Source of the DNA: Plectosphaerella cucumerina
Lineage: Eukaryota > Ascomycota > Sordariomycetes > Glomerellales > Plectosphaerellaceae
Assembly (NCBI GenBank): GCA_020746995.1
Contig: JAGPXD010000004.1
Span: 3,348,001-3,412,000 of the forward strand
DNA length: 64,000 nucleotides
Reading direction: 5' to 3'
In this document: in pieces, positions 53,702-62,949 of the stretch
Layout: each line of letters begins with the position of its first letter
Position numbering within the stretch: position 1 is the first letter of the stretch
Program-made: the position numbers and the translations under genes
The notes under the pieces: generated by a model
What the model was told of the DNA's origin: nothing
The model's database searches: none
What the model saw: the letters and a program-made list of their open reading frames with translations, nothing else

Positions 53702-55310
53702 GGCAATAGGTCTGGAGATGTGAACCTTGATGGCGACTCCAGTTCTTCGTGGTGAAGTCTTCCGATACTACGTGCCTATTGCGGGGTGTCTTGGCGCATG
53801 AGATTAATTTCTATCACGGAGGCCGCGGGAGCACCCACACAACTACCCGTGCAAGAAGCTATCGTGAGAGACGGCCCCCCGCTCGGCCCAAGATGGCTTG
53901 GTGTAGCTCTGCACGACTCGCGGGTTGCCCAAGCTGCGGCCAAATTCCGCCACGGTCGCATGACGATGAGCTTACCGAGATGCTCACATCGCAGGCAGCA
54001 GTCTCAACTTTCACATATCAAATTCTTGCCTGCATTCTTCCTGACCTGCAAGTATATTGAGTATCGAGGCAAAAGCCTAATAGTGCCATAGTTCCATTGA
54101 CTCTCGCTACGCTGTGGAAGAGAGACACAATCGCTGAGCCTGGGCACGGCCCGAAGGATTGAAGCGACTCGGGATGGCTTCAGACGGCTGGACGCCCTTG
54201 GTTGCAGTGCAGACATGGACTATGCGAGTGCGGGCTTCGCCGGCTTGGCCATATTTCGTATGCAATCAATTTGTAGACAATGATGTGCCGACCCGGCCAA
54301 TCGCGCTGCCCATTAGATGAACGAGACGACCAAAAAAAGAACGATCGGTTCCCATAAAGCAGGCCTGTTGCCTGAAACATAGATGAACATAGATAAACGG
54401 GCGCTGAAATTCTGCCTCTTCTCAATGGCGCTTGTACGGAATCAGGCGATGCGACACGATCGCGACCCCTGAATACAGTCACCTCAGCGAAACGAGGAGC
54501 TAACCGAACCACATGAGGAAAGGCAGTCGGCTGTGCTGTGTCTGATGGAGATGGGGGCGCCAAGACCTTGTCAACTTGCTAACCATTTTCATCACAAGGC
54601 TCGGGTGCCAGGCAAGCATTTTCGGCATCTTCCGAGATGGATGGTTCACCTCATGATTCAGATGCAATCTGTTCCGAAGGTCTGGGCGTCGAATCCGCCA
54701 CCACAGGCAGGCTACACGTGCGGTTTCGTGACTCGAGCATCGGGCCGACAGGATCAACTGGATACAAGTTAGGAAGGTCTTCAATCAAGGCAGCAGGATG
54801 CCTGCAGAGAAGACAGAGATTCTCCGAGCTTCCACACCAGCACTGCTGCCGACGATTTTCATGATGGGCGCACAATCAGTGCAAGGTGGTGTCTGAGCAC
54901 CAGTTCTGGAGTTCATCTAAAGACTTGAGTTGAACACCTGGCCGAGCCCAAGCCTTGGGTATTTCTCCGACCTGTGCGCCCTGTAGTAGAAAGCACCTTT
55001 GCGGTACAAACTGGCCATGTCCGAAAACAGTCAGGTCGGGAAGGGGCAGCACTGACAGATGTTCTCCCATCAGGGCAGAGACATCTAGATAGTGCCGCTT
55101 AACCTCGCATATCTGCACAGTTAAAAGAGGCGCGTACCGCTTCAATGCCGAAAAGAATCTCGACGACGGCGACGCGGGATGGCACATAGTCTTCATCAGC
55201 ACCGCCCGACCTCCCGTGTTGGCTTTCTCGGGGACACTCTCAGAGTGTGCAGTTTTGGGAGAGATCTGGTTGTTCTCTATATGGCACCAGGGCAGGAAGC
55301 CTTGTCCTTC

Positions 55311-55365
55311 TTCTCCCTTAGCACCCACTCTGATGCTTTTTCTCCCTTAGCACCCACTCTGATGC
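55311..55365. repeat. 26-base tandem direct repeat, two copies
   Basis: The sequence TTCTCCCTTAGCACCCACTC, continuing TGATGC, occurs at 55311-55336 and again exactly at 55340-55365, separated by TTT. A recent local duplication or slippage. Confidence 0.9.
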
Positions 55366-55535
55366 ATCGCGAAGGAGACACAACGCTGTCAAAGCAACCT
55401 CCTATCAGTAGGCATGACGACGTCCGTAAGAAATGAGGACGAAAAGGAACGGGCTATAATATACCTCTGTCGAGGGTTTTTAGTGCCTGGCCTCTGCCAA
55501 TGCTTTCGCCGAATCGGCTCTAAAACAGCTTATCC

Positions 55536-55586
55536 AGGCTTTTAGGCGGGTGCCTAGACAATCCAGGTACACACCCGTGTAAGCCT
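55536..55586. repeat. Imperfect inverted repeat
   Basis: The left arm AGGCTTTTAGGCGGGTG (55536-55552) and the right arm CACCCGTGTAAGCCT (55572-55586) are partly complementary around a 19-base loop. It may be a fold-back relic of a small mobile element; no target-site duplication was identified. Confidence 0.4.
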
Positions 55587-55914
55587 TTAGCGCCATTCTG
55601 AAGAGCCGGTTCCCCCAATTCACTTATTTATAGCGCAAGTGTGCTGTGGATATGATCTGTGCCGCCCCCTGAACTCGCACAGACAGCGTCCGTTGCCTCC
55701 AATTTGTCGACCCTAGATGGCCTCCAAGCTTTCCATTATTCAGGTCACGATCCGAAGTAGATTTCAATCGCTACTATAGTGGCCCCTGGCTGAATTTTCC
55801 TTCTGGTCTGCAATATCATTGCCGCCGCCCTCACCAAGCGCTGGGCTCAACTAGCCGGACCGACGCAGGCGAAGCATACCGCGTTCGACATTCGCTTTAA
55901 AACACTGTTCGCGG

Positions 55915-56070
55915 ATGGCCAAGCACCGGCGGCTACCTCTCTTCAAGTCCTGCGACGGCGTCGAGCTGGAGTTTCCAGGCCTCGACTGGTTCGACTCAAT
56001 GCCGCGATCCACTAATCCCAAGGAGGAAGACGCCCACCACAATGGGATCCATGCGAATGCTGGGCGCTAA
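55915..56070 (+). other. Possible gene fragment, 51 codons
   Basis: ATG at 55915 opens a 51-codon frame with sensible composition (CDGVELEFPGLDWFDSM followed by an acidic/His-rich end). It has no neighbouring exon that I can join and no recognised domain. It may be a fragment of a decayed gene; a chance frame is possible. Confidence 0.25.
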
Positions 56071-57587
56071 GTAGGTGGCCTTGAAAATGCTCGAACACGA
56101 GTAATTATGAGGTGAACGGTCTCCTGAGTACGAGTCTGAAGATGACGCAAAGGTCTTTGGATGGCCTTCGTCCGCGGGCGCGGGCTTCAAATCTGAACAG
56201 GCTGAACAGAAAATGCTGCGATAAGGGGATACTAGGAAGAATCTTCAACACCAGAATTATAGACGAGAGTTGTGAAAGGCTGGGCGGGTTTTCTTCGACA
56301 ATCCGGACGACTACCTTCAGTTCGACTTGAACGGAAAGCTGAGATGCAACATGGCGGCTGCATCGATGGCTGAGTGTGGGAACCTGTAAAATCAGAGATG
56401 AGGAGGAATTGTCCTGCGAGCCGGGATTATCGGAGGACTCTAGTCTCGAAGGCATTGGGTTCTGGTCGGCGCAGAGCGTTATGGGGCAACGAAAAATGAG
56501 ACCTGGGATCTTGCCCTCTCATTCAGTCGCACGAAGTCAACTTAAAGCATATATATGAGCACCTAGATCCATGAATCCAGGCTCACTGATCATGTTTTCG
56601 ATCGTAGTTTAATTGACGCTGTAGTGTCGGCGGCCCAGGCTGTTGGAGGCAAGGATGGAGGCGAAGAACTTGGCCACTGTCATCGTTTACAGTATGTACC
56701 TTTGCTGATTTCGTGACACAACTTAACACCTTCGAAGATGGCTTCTCTCTAGTCGGCAACAGCTGAATGGTGCACGTCGCATGCATGGCGCGAACATCTG
56801 TACATGAGTCACCAAGAAGGGATTTTGTTAGAACGAGGGAGTGGTCCTCTCAAGTATGACTGCTGATTCTTAAAACTAGAGATACTGGGAGTTGGGAAGG
56901 GGTGGTACCCCGTTGCTGCTGACCGGTGGTCACTCGGCCGGGACTCGGCAGGTCCATGTCGGGACTTCGGCCCTGCCAAGAACGACTAACCCGCGCAAGG
57001 ATCGTCGTAAGATCCGGGTTAGTGGCGCATTTTCCTTCTCGAAGCATCACTGTTTTGCGCATGTGCCCTGTGACTCCCAGCCGACAATCAGGTCTGCGTC
57101 GGGCTCGGCGAAAGCGACACGACAAACCCGTAAAGCTGACTTGACTCTTTGGCCGGGCGTCGACACGGATCGCTGTGCCGCAGCATCGCCACGGCCAACC
57201 CATTTTGAGTGGCACAAAAGTCTCGGCCGCCCCCTGTAAGGCTGTTCTCGCCCCGAGAGCGGGCCCTAGAGCAAGGATGCCGGCGAGTCACATCCGAGAT
57301 CTGATGAGGACTCTTGGGCGCCTGGGGACTTTTGCCTACCTCTTGCAGGGGTTAAATGAGCGGCTAGACAGGGATCTGCGATGTACCGGCCCGTGCCTCG
57401 TGTCTTTGACCACCTGTAGAAGGGACTTTAGGGGCAAATCCATCGTGGAGGATCGCCTGAATTAGGCTGTTGTCCGAGTCATATTTAACCCGAAGCCACC
57501 CCCGGAAATCAACCTTCTTCCGTGCCCCCCCCCGGATTCAACGGCTCACTTTCGTCTCTCGTTCCTCAACCACACTCGCTTACAACC

Positions 57588-58697
57588 ATGAAGAGCTCTC
57601 TTCTCTGGGCTTCGGTCCTCACGCTCGCTCCGACTGTTCTCGCCCAGGGCCTGCGACAGGCCACCGGAGGCCCCGAACCCACAGGCACACCCGTTCCCTG
57701 GTACCCATCCCCCGAGCCCGAGGTGTCCGACTGCAAGGCCAACCTCATTACAACCCTCTGCGACTACAAAGAGCCTCTCTCGGGCACCGCCGTCGCCGCC
57801 ACGGGCAAGGCCAGCTGCTGGGAGTACTGCAACAAGAACCAACCCTGCAGCTTCGTCATCTTCGTCGCTGGAAACCCCTACACCGGTACCGGCACCTGCT
57901 GGCTGTACCCCGGCGAGACCTTCGACGCCAGCCTAGGCAAGCCGGGCTGCGACTACCTCTCCGTCTTCGACAAGCCCGACTGCGGCCCGACGCCGACCGA
58001 CGGCGCCTGCGCTGCGGCCGACACGCCCAAGCCCATCGCCACGGTGTGCGACTACCCTCCCCCGGACGAGAAATGCTTCTACGATTGCGCCGCTAGCAGC
58101 GGGTCGTCGATGTGCCTGTCGCAGTGCGCCGAGCGCGACAACTGCAACTATGCCGTCTTCGTGCCTGGGAACGAGAACAAGTCGCCCTACCACAGCGGCA
58201 CGTGCTGGATGTACCCCGAGGGCAAGTTCGATGCCTCCAAGGCGGGCACTTGCAGCGGTGAGCCGGAGCAGTGGGTGTACGAGAACCCGTGTCCCAAGCC
58301 CCCCAAGCCTTCGACAACGAGCTCTCGAACCTCTTCGCCGACTAGCACCGGCGGCTCTTCGTCTTCGGGCGGCGGCTCCGACTCGGGGTCTGGATCTGGG
58401 TCTGGTTCATCGGACAACAACTCATCTGGCAACGACGATTCCTCTTCTGGTGGCAACGGCTCCTCCTCTGGCGGCACCGGTAGCTCATCTTCGGGCGGCA
58501 ACGGCTCGGACCAGGAGTCAGACGACAGTTCGTCCGCTGCAGCCTCGGCCACGGGTGCTGTCAGCGGCGAGGCTCAAGGGGCCACGGCCGGCGGAGGCTC
58601 CAAGAACGACCAAAATGGCGCTGCGCCTACGGGTACCTCGCTTGGTGGCCTGTTGGCCGTTGGCATCGCTGCTTTGATGTGGCAGGGCTTCCGGTGA
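57588..58697 (+). CDS. GPI-type secreted protein with two Cys-rich modules and Ser/Gly stalk
   Basis: A single exon of 369 aa. Signal peptide MKSSLLWASVLTLAPTVLA. Two related modules follow: module 1 (about residues 45-140) reads CDYKEPLSG...CWEYCNKNQPCSFVIFVAG...GTCWLYPGETFDAS, and module 2 (about residues 160-235) reads CDYPPPDEKC...CLSQCAERDNCNYAVFVPG...SGTCWMYPEGKFDAS. The shared Cys spacing, the FVxG step and the TCWxYPxGxFDAS ending show internal duplication. The pattern resembles PAN/apple-like extracellular binding domains. Residues about 245-345 are a low-complexity Ser/Gly/Asn/Asp stalk, heavily O-glycosylatable, and the C-terminus is hydrophobic (SLGGLLAVGIAALMWQGF), as in GPI precursors. 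It is likely a wall-linked surface protein. The ligand is unknown. Confidence 0.85.
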   Translation: MKSSLLWASVLTLAPTVLAQGLRQATGGPEPTGTPVPWYPSPEPEVSDCKANLITTLCDYKEPLSGTAVAATGKASCWEYCNKNQPCSFVIFVAGNPYTGTGTCWLYPGETFDASLGKPGCDYLSVFDKPDCGPTPTDGACAAADTPKPIATVCDYPPPDEKCFYDCAASSGSSMCLSQCAERDNCNYAVFVPGNENKSPYHSGTCWMYPEGKFDASKAGTCSGEPEQWVYENPCPKPPKPSTTSSRTSSPTSTGGSSSSGGGSDSGSGSGSGSSDNNSSGNDDSSSGGNGSSSGGTGSSSSGGNGSDQESDDSSSAAASATGAVSGEAQGATAGGGSKNDQNGAAPTGTSLGGLLAVGIAALMWQGFR

Positions 58698-59016
58698 CGG
58701 ACTTTTCCATTAGATACGTTGATAGATGCCAAAAGGCCATCATAATTACATAATGAATCTCATTTCAAGACTCATATCAGACCATGCGCCTTCAAATTTC
58801 TTCGCTTGCATTCTCCGAAATTAGTTGATCCGCTGCGACTGGCTACCTGTTCTCGCGACAACATCGTTCGTCAAGCACTCGCCAGGCGCTTACCCCCTAC
58901 CACCTATTATATCACCTCATTGGTTGTCAGAATTGTCGAGAGGTCCTTAATCTTTCGCTGTCATTATGATCAAAGTGAACGCCGGCCTTGCTTAATGATG
59001 TCATCTAACATGAGCT
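58698..59016. other. Convergent 3' intergenic
   Basis: An A/T-richer stretch between the stops of the GPI-type gene (+) and the histidine kinase gene (-). Nothing else is seen. Confidence 0.5.
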
Positions 59017-62000
59017 TCAACCCGAATTTTGGTGTTCGCTCGGTGCATCGTCGTTCTCCTCCCGCTTCCTCCTCATCATGGCGTCAATAGGGTTGTCCCT
59101 GTCGACTGCTGGCGTCTCCTCCACAGCGAGAAGCCTCTGTAACTCAGCAAATCTCACAGGTTTCGGCAAAAAGAGGTCCACACCCGCGGCGATGGCCTCG
59201 TCGTTCGCTTCGGCGCTCGCCAGCCCCGTCAGCGCAAACACGGCCGACGGCCGCAGGTGGTGACTCTTCTCGAAACCCCGGATCCTTCGGGTGGCCTCCA
59301 GGCCGTCCATCACTGGCATGCTGATATCCATGAGGACGAAATCAAATGGCGGCTTCCACTTGGAGTCGGTCGGAACGTCTGTCGCCGTCCGGGATGCCCG
59401 TTCGTACTGATCCACCGCCTCCTGGCCGTTCTCGGCAACTTCGTATGTGAAGCCGGACTTTCTCATGAACATGACGAGAAGCTGGAGATTGATCTTGTTG
59501 TCGTCGACGAGAAGGACGTGTAACTTTCGCGGTGAGGATCTCGTCTGTGGCTTGATCCGGCCGACGACGAGAGAGGGCGTCCCGGGGTTCAAAGGCGCAG
59601 GAGATGCGGGAGGCATCTCTCCATCGCGCTGGGCCGCGGGCTGTGCTGGATTCTCCCTCTTGCTGCTGGCGTCTTCGTCTTCACTTTCGTCGATGTGATC
59701 CTGTCCGTGACCATCGAAGTTGCGCGCGTCTCCCTTTCCACCGCCGGCTTCTTGTTCCTTCCTGTCGTTCTGTTGCTCATCTTCGGTTGCTCGTCTGGAC
59801 TCCTTCGACCCGCCATCCGGACTTCCACCAGCCTTGACCGAGTCCTGTTCGCCTTTCAAGCGGGCCACTTTCCGGAAGCAGTGTTCGAAGATCTTGGCCA
59901 ACTTCCGCGGGCCGCACGGCTGCGGGATGACCTCCACAATGCCCGAAAGGTGAGCGAGAACCTTGCACTGCGTCCTGGATATTGCGCCGGCCTCCTCGGC
60001 GTCCAGGCACACGATGATGATGGGCCTCATGGTCCGCGGGCTGGGCTTGTTGTCCGGCCGGTCGAAGCTCGCCTCGAGGTCGTCAACTGAGGGTGGCTCG
60101 CAGTACAAGAACAAGTCGCCGTCGGAGCTGCTCGTGCTCGGGTCGCTCTCTCGCACGACGGTCATTTCGAACCATTCGGCGCACGTTTTTGCCAGGATCT
60201 CGTTGAGCATACGCTGCTGGCGCGACTGGATGCTATCCTTCGACCCCCGGCCTTCTTTGCCCTCGACCAGAATCAGCCGAAGGCCTTTCAAGCCGGTCGG
60301 CACTGGGTCACCGGACTCGGGGGGTGCTTCGGGCGAGTCGACGGGCACGGCGGGGAAGTGCAGCCTGACGTCCACCCTGGTGCCCCTTTCTCGGGTCGAG
60401 CGCACGTCAAGGCTGCCATCAAGCGAGTCCACAATCTGCTTGACGATGCTGAGGCCGAGACCCGTCCCTGGCTGGAAGGTATCCTCCTGACTGAACGCAA
60501 CGAAGAGGCTGCTGCGCTGGTACTCGTCGGATATACCAATGCCGGTGTCCTCGACCCGGATCAGAACGTCCACGCGGCTCTTGTCGGGGTTGAGTTTGCC
60601 CCGGAGCGATACGAGGACGTGTCCCGAGGACGTGTACTTGAGTGAGTTGCCGAAAAGGTTCATGATGATCCGCCGCACGGCGCCAGGCTGCGTCTTGACG
60701 ACCCACGAGGACAGCGGACAGATGTCGAGCAGCACGGCGACCGGGCCGTCGTGACCGGCGATTTGCTTTGTCGTGCGGTTTCTGGCTGACCACGCCTGCT
60801 CTGGCCCTCCTTTCGTCTTCTTTCTTGTGCCGCTGCCCATGTCCCGGAAAGTGTGGCCTGCGGCAACGGCGTCGACAACCTCTTCAGCCAGTATGGCCAG
60901 GTCCACCGCCGTCGTCATGTTGATACTCTCGAACGAGTTACGGCTGCGCGCCTGCCCGCGACTCGCGACCGCCTTCTTCCCCCTCCTTCTCGAATTGGTG
61001 ATGCCGAGTCTGTTGATCTTGCTGTAGTCGAGCACGTGGTTCAGCGTGTCGAGCAGCGTCCTACCGCACGTCGAAATCGACTCGACCAGGCTGGTCTGGT
61101 ACGAGTCGTTGGCTGTTTCCTTGAGGAATTCGACGGCGCCGAGGATGCCGTGCAGCGGGCTGCGCAGCTCGTGGCTCATGCTCGCGATGAAGGTCGTCTT
61201 GGCCACCTCGTTGCGCTGCATGTTGATCCGCCCGACCTGGTTCATGATGCTGCTCCCAAAGGCGTTCAGGTGCGACATGTCGGCGTCGAGATTCATCATG
61301 CGGCCTGCCGCGAGCGACCACAGGAAGATGCCGCCGGCGAGGCGGTCCTCAAGGTAGTCGAAGAGGGGCACGAAGACGACGATCTGGGCCCCCGGGATCT
61401 TCTTGAGGAGCTGCTTGTGGTCAACCCTGTTCTTGTTCCTGCGCCGGCGGCCGCGCCACTGCGTCTTGCCGCCGTTGCTATCGTCGTTGTCATTGCTGTT
61501 GCTGTTGCTGTTCTTGCTGTCGTTGTCATTGTTGTTATCGCTGTTATTGACATCGCTCAAGCCGTCGCCTGCGGCTGTCGCCGGCTCTCGGTCGCTGGCG
61601 CTATCGTCGTCGGACGAGAATCCGCGGCCCTGGTCGGTGAAATTGAACGTTTTGCCCTTTGGGAAAATGCTGTAATACCTCTCGAGGGTGCTCAGGGGCA
61701 GTGCCGAGCCGCCCTTGCCTATCGACGCCCGCTGCCTCTCGTCGGCGAGCGAGTAGGCGAGCATCTGACACGGCTTGCTGTGCTGCGATGCTTCCGAGTC
61801 GGAGCTGTTGGAGCTGTTCCCGGACGACCCGCCGCCGTCAGACATTCGGCGAGCAAAGTCCTCCTCATCCGACGACGCTGTCTCACCGCTGGGCCGCAGG
61901 GAGTTGTGCATGTCGCCGGTCGTGGCGCCAAAGATGGCCACGCCATCGGCAAATGTCGAGTGGCGGAGGATTTCGGCGGCCTGGTGGTACATCTGGGTCA

Positions 62001-62949
62001 GGCCGCTGTGCTTCGGCTCCGGCTCAGGCTTGCTACTGGTAGCTTCATGTTCTCCAGGCGGCGGCTCCGCGACGGTCTCTGGCTGCCCGGCACTTCCCTC
62101 GGGAGACACCGATGAGCCCGCCGACCTTGTACTGGAGCACTTCTCGATGAACCCAGCCAGCCCGCGCACGATGCGCCCGCCCTTGAACCGGTCGACGCGA
62201 TCTCGTGCCCATTCGAGGTGCTCCATGGCGGCCTGAGCAACACCCTCCATGAAGCGCAGCTCGTCCACAGTGAGCCCATGCCGGGGCTTGTCGTCGGACA
62301 CAGCATAGACGCCTAGCTTGTGGCCCTTGCGGGAGACAATGGGCACGCCAGCGTAGAAGCGCACGCCCGGCTCCGAGACCACGTACGGCCGGTCATTGAA
62401 GCGGTTGTCCTCGCTGCAGTCGGGGACGATGAGGCCGGCCGTCGTGTACGAATCGCCGTCGCCATCGCCATCGCCGTCGCCATCGCCATCGCCATCGCCG
62501 TCGCCATCGCGGGCGGTGCACTGATTGCTCAGGCAGTGCTCACAAATGGCCTCTGCGCGGATGAGCGTTGATGAGCCAAGCCACAGCTCGCTGTTGTCGT
62601 CGACGGCCCTCGATCTGTCCTTCGCACCCGGCTCCTTTCGCCCGACGCTGCCCAGAAGCATGCCCCTCGTGGCCTCGGCCAAGATCGTCTGGTGCGCGTC
62701 GTCGATGAGCGAGATCATGGCGTTTTTGACGTCCAGGCGCAGAACGGCCAGCTGCGCGAAGCCGGTAAGGGCCTTGTCTGAGGACGCCCGGGGCGTGAAC
62801 CCCTGCTCGCGCAGCGTGCCCGGGGCAGCAATGCCCTCGATGCTCGCCGCGACGCAGTTTGAGGAGCCCTGTGCCATGCGCCATGTTTGGAGGAACTCCT
62901 GGACTTCGCGCTCGCGCTGGAGCGACGAGAAGCGGGAGGCGGTCGCCAT
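59017..62949 (-). CDS. Hybrid histidine kinase (GAF-HisKA-HATPase-REC)
   Basis: A single exon of 1310 aa. Residues about 50-280 form a GAF-like sensor domain (LGVYAVSDDKPRHGLTVDEL near its end), interrupted by a nine-unit Asp-Gly repeat. A long low-complexity Ser/Asn/Asp-rich region follows (about 290-520). The phospho-acceptor His593 is in ASMSHELRSPLHGILG, with the dimerisation helix after it. The ATP-binding domain (about 700-870) has IIMNLFGNSLKYTSSG (N box), DTGIGIS (G1) and GTGLGLSIVKQIVDSLDG (G2). The C-terminal receiver (about 1155-1275) has LLVDDNKINLQL, the phospho-Asp1208 in FVLMDISMPVMDGLEA and the Lys of FLPKPVRF. No transmembrane segment is visible, so it is probably soluble. 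Such kinases feed a phosphotransfer protein and response regulators. The start at 62949 precedes the conserved part; the frame is open farther upstream. Confidence 0.92.
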   Translation of the reverse strand: MATASRFSSLQREREVQEFLQTWRMAQGSSNCVAASIEGIAAPGTLREQGFTPRASSDKALTGFAQLAVLRLDVKNAMISLIDDAHQTILAEATRGMLLGSVGRKEPGAKDRSRAVDDNSELWLGSSTLIRAEAICEHCLSNQCTARDGDGDGDGDGDGDGDGDGDSYTTAGLIVPDCSEDNRFNDRPYVVSEPGVRFYAGVPIVSRKGHKLGVYAVSDDKPRHGLTVDELRFMEGVAQAAMEHLEWARDRVDRFKGGRIVRGLAGFIEKCSSTRSAGSSVSPEGSAGQPETVAEPPPGEHEATSSKPEPEPKHSGLTQMYHQAAEILRHSTFADGVAIFGATTGDMHNSLRPSGETASSDEEDFARRMSDGGGSSGNSSNSSDSEASQHSKPCQMLAYSLADERQRASIGKGGSALPLSTLERYYSIFPKGKTFNFTDQGRGFSSDDDSASDREPATAAGDGLSDVNNSDNNNDNDSKNSNSNSNDNDDSNGGKTQWRGRRRRNKNRVDHKQLLKKIPGAQIVVFVPLFDYLEDRLAGGIFLWSLAAGRMMNLDADMSHLNAFGSSIMNQVGRINMQRNEVAKTTFIASMSHELRSPLHGILGAVEFLKETANDSYQTSLVESISTCGRTLLDTLNHVLDYSKINRLGITNSRRRGKKAVASRGQARSRNSFESINMTTAVDLAILAEEVVDAVAAGHTFRDMGSGTRKKTKGGPEQAWSARNRTTKQIAGHDGPVAVLLDICPLSSWVVKTQPGAVRRIIMNLFGNSLKYTSSGHVLVSLRGKLNPDKSRVDVLIRVEDTGIGISDEYQRSSLFVAFSQEDTFQPGTGLGLSIVKQIVDSLDGSLDVRSTRERGTRVDVRLHFPAVPVDSPEAPPESGDPVPTGLKGLRLILVEGKEGRGSKDSIQSRQQRMLNEILAKTCAEWFEMTVVRESDPSTSSSDGDLFLYCEPPSVDDLEASFDRPDNKPSPRTMRPIIIVCLDAEEAGAISRTQCKVLAHLSGIVEVIPQPCGPRKLAKIFEHCFRKVARLKGEQDSVKAGGSPDGGSKESRRATEDEQQNDRKEQEAGGGKGDARNFDGHGQDHIDESEDEDASSKRENPAQPAAQRDGEMPPASPAPLNPGTPSLVVGRIKPQTRSSPRKLHVLLVDDNKINLQLLVMFMRKSGFTYEVAENGQEAVDQYERASRTATDVPTDSKWKPPFDFVLMDISMPVMDGLEATRRIRGFEKSHHLRPSAVFALTGLASAEANDEAIAAGVDLFLPKPVRFAELQRLLAVEETPAVDRDNPIDAMMRRKREENDDAPSEHQNSG
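62453..62509. repeat. Hexanucleotide repeat in the histidine kinase gene (Asp-Gly tract)
   Basis: About nine and a half units of GCCATC/GCCGTC, read on the minus strand as alternating GAT or GAC and GGC codons, giving (Asp-Gly)9-Asp inside the sensor domain. Third-position variation (T/C) shows it is not a brand-new expansion. Confidence 0.9.

Larger units (their letters stand above)
53702..57587. other. Gene-poor stretch with possible remnants
   Basis: Almost 4 kb without a convincing gene. Candidate fragments: a 150-codon minus frame at 54876-55328 with some helix-like patterning (ALKRYAPLLTVQICEVKRHY), and a 51-codon plus frame at 55915-56070 (below). There is a 26-base direct repeat at 55311-55365 and an imperfect inverted repeat at 55536-55586. 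The composition is less GC-rich than the flanking genes. This looks like a region of old insertions or decayed genes; no intact transposase or reverse transcriptase frame is visible. Confidence 0.45.

Noticed and set aside
60853..62115. A 420-codon plus-strand frame inside the histidine kinase
   Set aside because: Antisense shadow of a well-supported gene; Val/Leu/Arg-rich composition is the expected artefact.
62453..62509. Short regular repeats that could be mistaken for a CRISPR-like array
   Set aside because: Simple in-frame hexanucleotide repeat in a eukaryotic coding region, without spacers.
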